Source: RAM1 sp040376925 (GTDB lineage: Bacteria > Pseudomonadota > Gammaproteobacteria > Burkholderiales > Burkholderiaceae_C). Taken from it: a DNA stretch of 6,295 bases. The first letter of the stretch is position 1; each line of letters starts with the position of its first letter. The position numbers and the translations under genes were made by a program. Positions 4,811-6,295 of this stretch are shown here, piece after piece. The notes under the pieces were generated by a model. The model was given only the letters and a program-made list of their open reading frames with translations, did not search any database and was not told the origin of the DNA. Location of the stretch: contig JBEIPU010000188.1 of the NCBI GenBank assembly GCA_040376925.1, forward strand, positions 1-6,295. Direction: 5' to 3'.

Positions 4811-5077
4811 ATGATCTGGAACATCTTCAGCCGGGCGCGCCACCAGCAGCTGGGCGCGAGCGAGCTGCGCGGCATGAGCGACCGCGACCTGGCCGACATC
4901 GGCATCGGCCGCAGCGAGGTGCAGGCCGTGCTGGCCATGTGCGATGCACCGCCGCTGCCGGGTGCTGCGGCGCCGGTTACATCGCCCGGAACAGGTGGGC
5001 GTACAGCCGGCTCACCGGCAGCTTTTCGCGGTGGCCTTTCAGCGCCAGGTGCAGCTTGCCGGCTTCATCGCGCGTGA
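4811..5077 (+). CDS. DUF1127 family small protein with antisense-encoded C-terminal tail
   Basis: Small basic protein with a DUF1127 (YjiS-like) core: MIWNIFSRAR at the N-terminus, then ELRGMSDRDLADIGIGRSEV at residues 18-37. Members are usually about 45-70 residues; in some alphaproteobacteria such proteins affect RNA turnover and phosphate or carbon metabolism, but the role here is unknown. The frame stays open to residue 88. Residues 56-88 are encoded opposite the last ~34 codons of the convergent LytTR gene. In this phase, the LytTR wobble base is the middle base of the DUF1127 codons. That explains the Ala/Gly/Pro/Ser/Thr/Arg composition of the tail, so the tail is probably a by-product without a fold of its own. 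No terminator separates the two genes. The core identification is firm; the natural C-terminus is less so, since a frameshift or lost stop is possible. Confidence 0.8.
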   Translation: MIWNIFSRARHQQLGASELRGMSDRDLADIGIGRSEVQAVLAMCDAPPLPGAAAPVTSPGTGGRTAGSPAAFRGGLSAPGAACRLHRA

Positions 5078-5777
5078 CGCTGTCGATCGCCGCCGCGCGC
5101 ACCACGGTGCCGCGGTGCACTTGCCAGAAGGCCTGCGCGTCCAGCTGGGGCAGCAGCTCCTTGAGCGGCGTGCGGATCAGGTATTCATGGTCGGCGGTCA
5201 GCACGCGCACGTATTTGTCGGCGGCTTCAAAGTAGCTCACCTCGTCCACCGGCACCATGCGGATGGCCGTGCCCACGCTGGCCTGGATCACTTTGAGCGG
5301 CGGCTGCGCTGCCTGGGCCGTGCCGGCCAGCAGGTGGCGCAGCTGGCTCAGCGTGGCCTCCAGCGGCTGGCCGGCCGGGCTTGACTGGCTGCGTTGCGCC
5401 AGCGCCTGCTGCAGCTTGGCCACGGTTTTCTGCAGCCGCGCGGCCTGCACGGGCTTGAGCACATAGTCCACCGCCTGCGCTTCAAAGGCCTGTACGGCGT
5501 ACTGGTCGTAGGCCGTCACAAACACCAGCGCGGGGAAGGCCGCGCCCTGCGGCCATTCGTCTGCCAGCTCGGCCGCCGCCTCCAGCCCGGTCTGGCCCGG
5601 CATGCGGATGTCAAAGAACAGCACGTCGGGCTTGAGCGCCAGCGCCTGCGCCACGGCGCTCGCGCCGTCGCCCACGGTGGCCAGCACGCGCAGGCCAGGC
5701 CAGGCGCGCGCCAGCTCGGCGGCCAGCGCCTGGGCCAGCAGGGGTTCGTCTTCGGCGATCAGCGCGGTGGCGTCCAT
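4977..5777 (-). CDS. LytTR-family response regulator (AlgR/LytR type)
   Basis: A 266-residue two-component response regulator. The receiver domain spans about 5-125. The acidic pocket is E9-D10-E11, the phosphoacceptor is D56 in VLFFDIRMPG, and the conserved switch residues are T88 (FVTAYD) and K108 followed by P109. A Gln/Ala/Ser-rich linker (about 120-158) leads to the LytTR DNA-binding domain at about 161-264, with VSYFEAADKYVRV (180-192) and a later FWQVHRGTVV stretch. All catalytic residues are present. The kinase gene ends 24 bases upstream on the same strand, so the pair is an operon. No Shine-Dalgarno is visible in that gap, so translation may be coupled. The 3' end overlaps the convergent DUF1127 frame by 101 bases. 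Targets are not visible; LytTR proteins in other bacteria control exopolysaccharide, pili or transporters. Confidence 0.96.
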   Translation of the reverse strand: MDATALIAEDEPLLAQALAAELARAWPGLRVLATVGDGASAVAQALALKPDVLFFDIRMPGQTGLEAAAELADEWPQGAAFPALVFVTAYDQYAVQAFEAQAVDYVLKPVQAARLQKTVAKLQQALAQRSQSSPAGQPLEATLSQLRHLLAGTAQAAQPPLKVIQASVGTAIRMVPVDEVSYFEAADKYVRVLTADHEYLIRTPLKELLPQLDAQAFWQVHRGTVVRAAAIDSVTRDEAGKLHLALKGHREKLPVSRLYAHLFRAM

Positions 5778-5801
5778 GGCGGCGGGTTCAAGGCAGCGGT
5801 T

Positions 5802-6295
5802 TCAAGGCGATGTGGGCATGCGGATCAGCGTGCGGGTGCCCGTGCCCTGCGCGGCGGGGCCAAAGTCCATCGTGGCCTGCGCGCCATACACCGTGGCCAG
5901 GCGTTCGCGCACCTGGGCCAGGCCAAAGCCGGTGGGCGGGCTGCCGGTGTCGGCCAGGCCCACGCCGGTGTCGGCCACCTCCAGCACCAGCTGTGCACCG
6001 TCCATGCGCGCGCTGACCGTGATGCTGCCGCCGTCCACCTTGGGCTCCAGCCCGTGCTTGATGCTGTTTTCCACCAGCGGCTGCAGCAGCAGCGTGGGCA
6101 CGCGCTGGGTGGCCAGGGCGTCGGGCAGGTCCAGCGTGTAGCGCAGGCGCGGGCCCATGCGGATGCTCATGAGCTCCAGGTAATCGCGCAGGCGGTCAAA
6201 TTCGGCCTGCAGCGGGTGGGCGCTGGCGCGCGACGCATTGAGCGTGGCGCGCAGGTAGGCAATCATGTGGTCCAGCATGGTCTGTGCGCGCTGCG
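5802..6295 (-). CDS. LytS/AlgZ-type sensor histidine kinase, C-terminal part (partial, cut by right edge)
   Basis: The last 163 residues of a His_kinase (PF06580-type) sensor. The frame is open through the window edge: QRAQT comes before the MLDHMIAYLRATL stretch, so the Met at 6278 is internal and not a start. In this family that stretch follows shortly after the phosphoacceptor HFLFN box, which must lie just outside the window, together with the membrane sensor part. The ATPase domain is visible: the N box PLVENSIKHGLEP, the G1 box DTGVGL and the G2 box GFGLAQVRERL. The protein ends IRMPTSP. Its partner is the LytTR regulator encoded 24 bases downstream; together they should form one phosphorelay at the inner membrane. 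The stimulus cannot be inferred from this fragment. Confidence 0.95.
   Translation of the reverse strand, partial: QRAQTMLDHMIAYLRATLNASRASAHPLQAEFDRLRDYLELMSIRMGPRLRYTLDLPDALATQRVPTLLLQPLVENSIKHGLEPKVDGGSITVSARMDGAQLVLEVADTGVGLADTGSPPTGFGLAQVRERLATVYGAQATMDFGPAAQGTGTRTLIRMPTSP

Noticed and set aside
5787..5808. Direct repeat TTCAAGGC twice in the kinase-regulator gap
   Set aside because: Only 8 bases and two copies, one of them overlapping the kinase stop; chance is sufficient.

Overview
The window looks like chromosomal DNA from a GC-rich betaproteobacterium, most likely order Burkholderiales and family Comamonadaceae. This rests on strongly GC-biased third codon positions, a glutaminyl-tRNA synthetase with a roughly 27-residue N-terminal insertion that I associate with that group, and the gene mix: a Liv-type binding lipoprotein, a DUF3455 lipoprotein, a DUF1127 protein and a LytTR two-component pair. 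The assignment is from recognition, not from a search. There is no tRNA, rRNA, insertion sequence, integrase, CRISPR array or phage gene, and no gene-free stretch longer than about 250 bases.

Layout from left to right. Positions 1-935 (minus) hold the N-terminal half of glnS, cut by the window edge just after its KMSKS-like loop. A 154-base divergent intergenic region separates it from a plus-strand gene (1090-1446) for a small secreted protein with five tandem V-x-P-x-P-V-Y heptads and a histidine-rich tail. Convergent to it is a minus-strand unit. It consists of a Liv-type ABC substrate-binding lipoprotein (1753-2916), then a 58-codon putative one-helix membrane protein (1528-1704), and ends at a strong intrinsic terminator (1456-1492). 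Next, also on the minus strand, are a DUF3455 lipoprotein (3168-3710) with its own terminator (3044-3083) and a LysR-type regulator (3815-4702). A short DUF1127 gene (4811-5077, plus) is divergent from the LysR gene and runs tail-to-tail into a LytTR response regulator (4977-5777, minus). A LytS/AlgZ-type histidine kinase lies directly upstream of the response regulator in the same operon (5802 to the right edge, minus); its phosphoacceptor region is outside the window.

Working together: the kinase and LytTR regulator form a two-component system whose targets cannot be read here. The LysR gene has a perfect ATC-N9-GAT dyad ten bases upstream of its start, which suggests autoregulation and perhaps control of the divergent DUF1127 gene. 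The binding protein has no permease or ATPase genes beside it. This is mainly ordinary housekeeping and accessory sequence, and I do not see a clear new multi-gene system. The points most worth a second look are the small membrane protein ORF, the substitution at a conserved glutamine-pocket histidine in GlnRS, the 101-base antisense overlap of the DUF1127 and LytTR genes, and the heptad-repeat/His-tail secreted protein.
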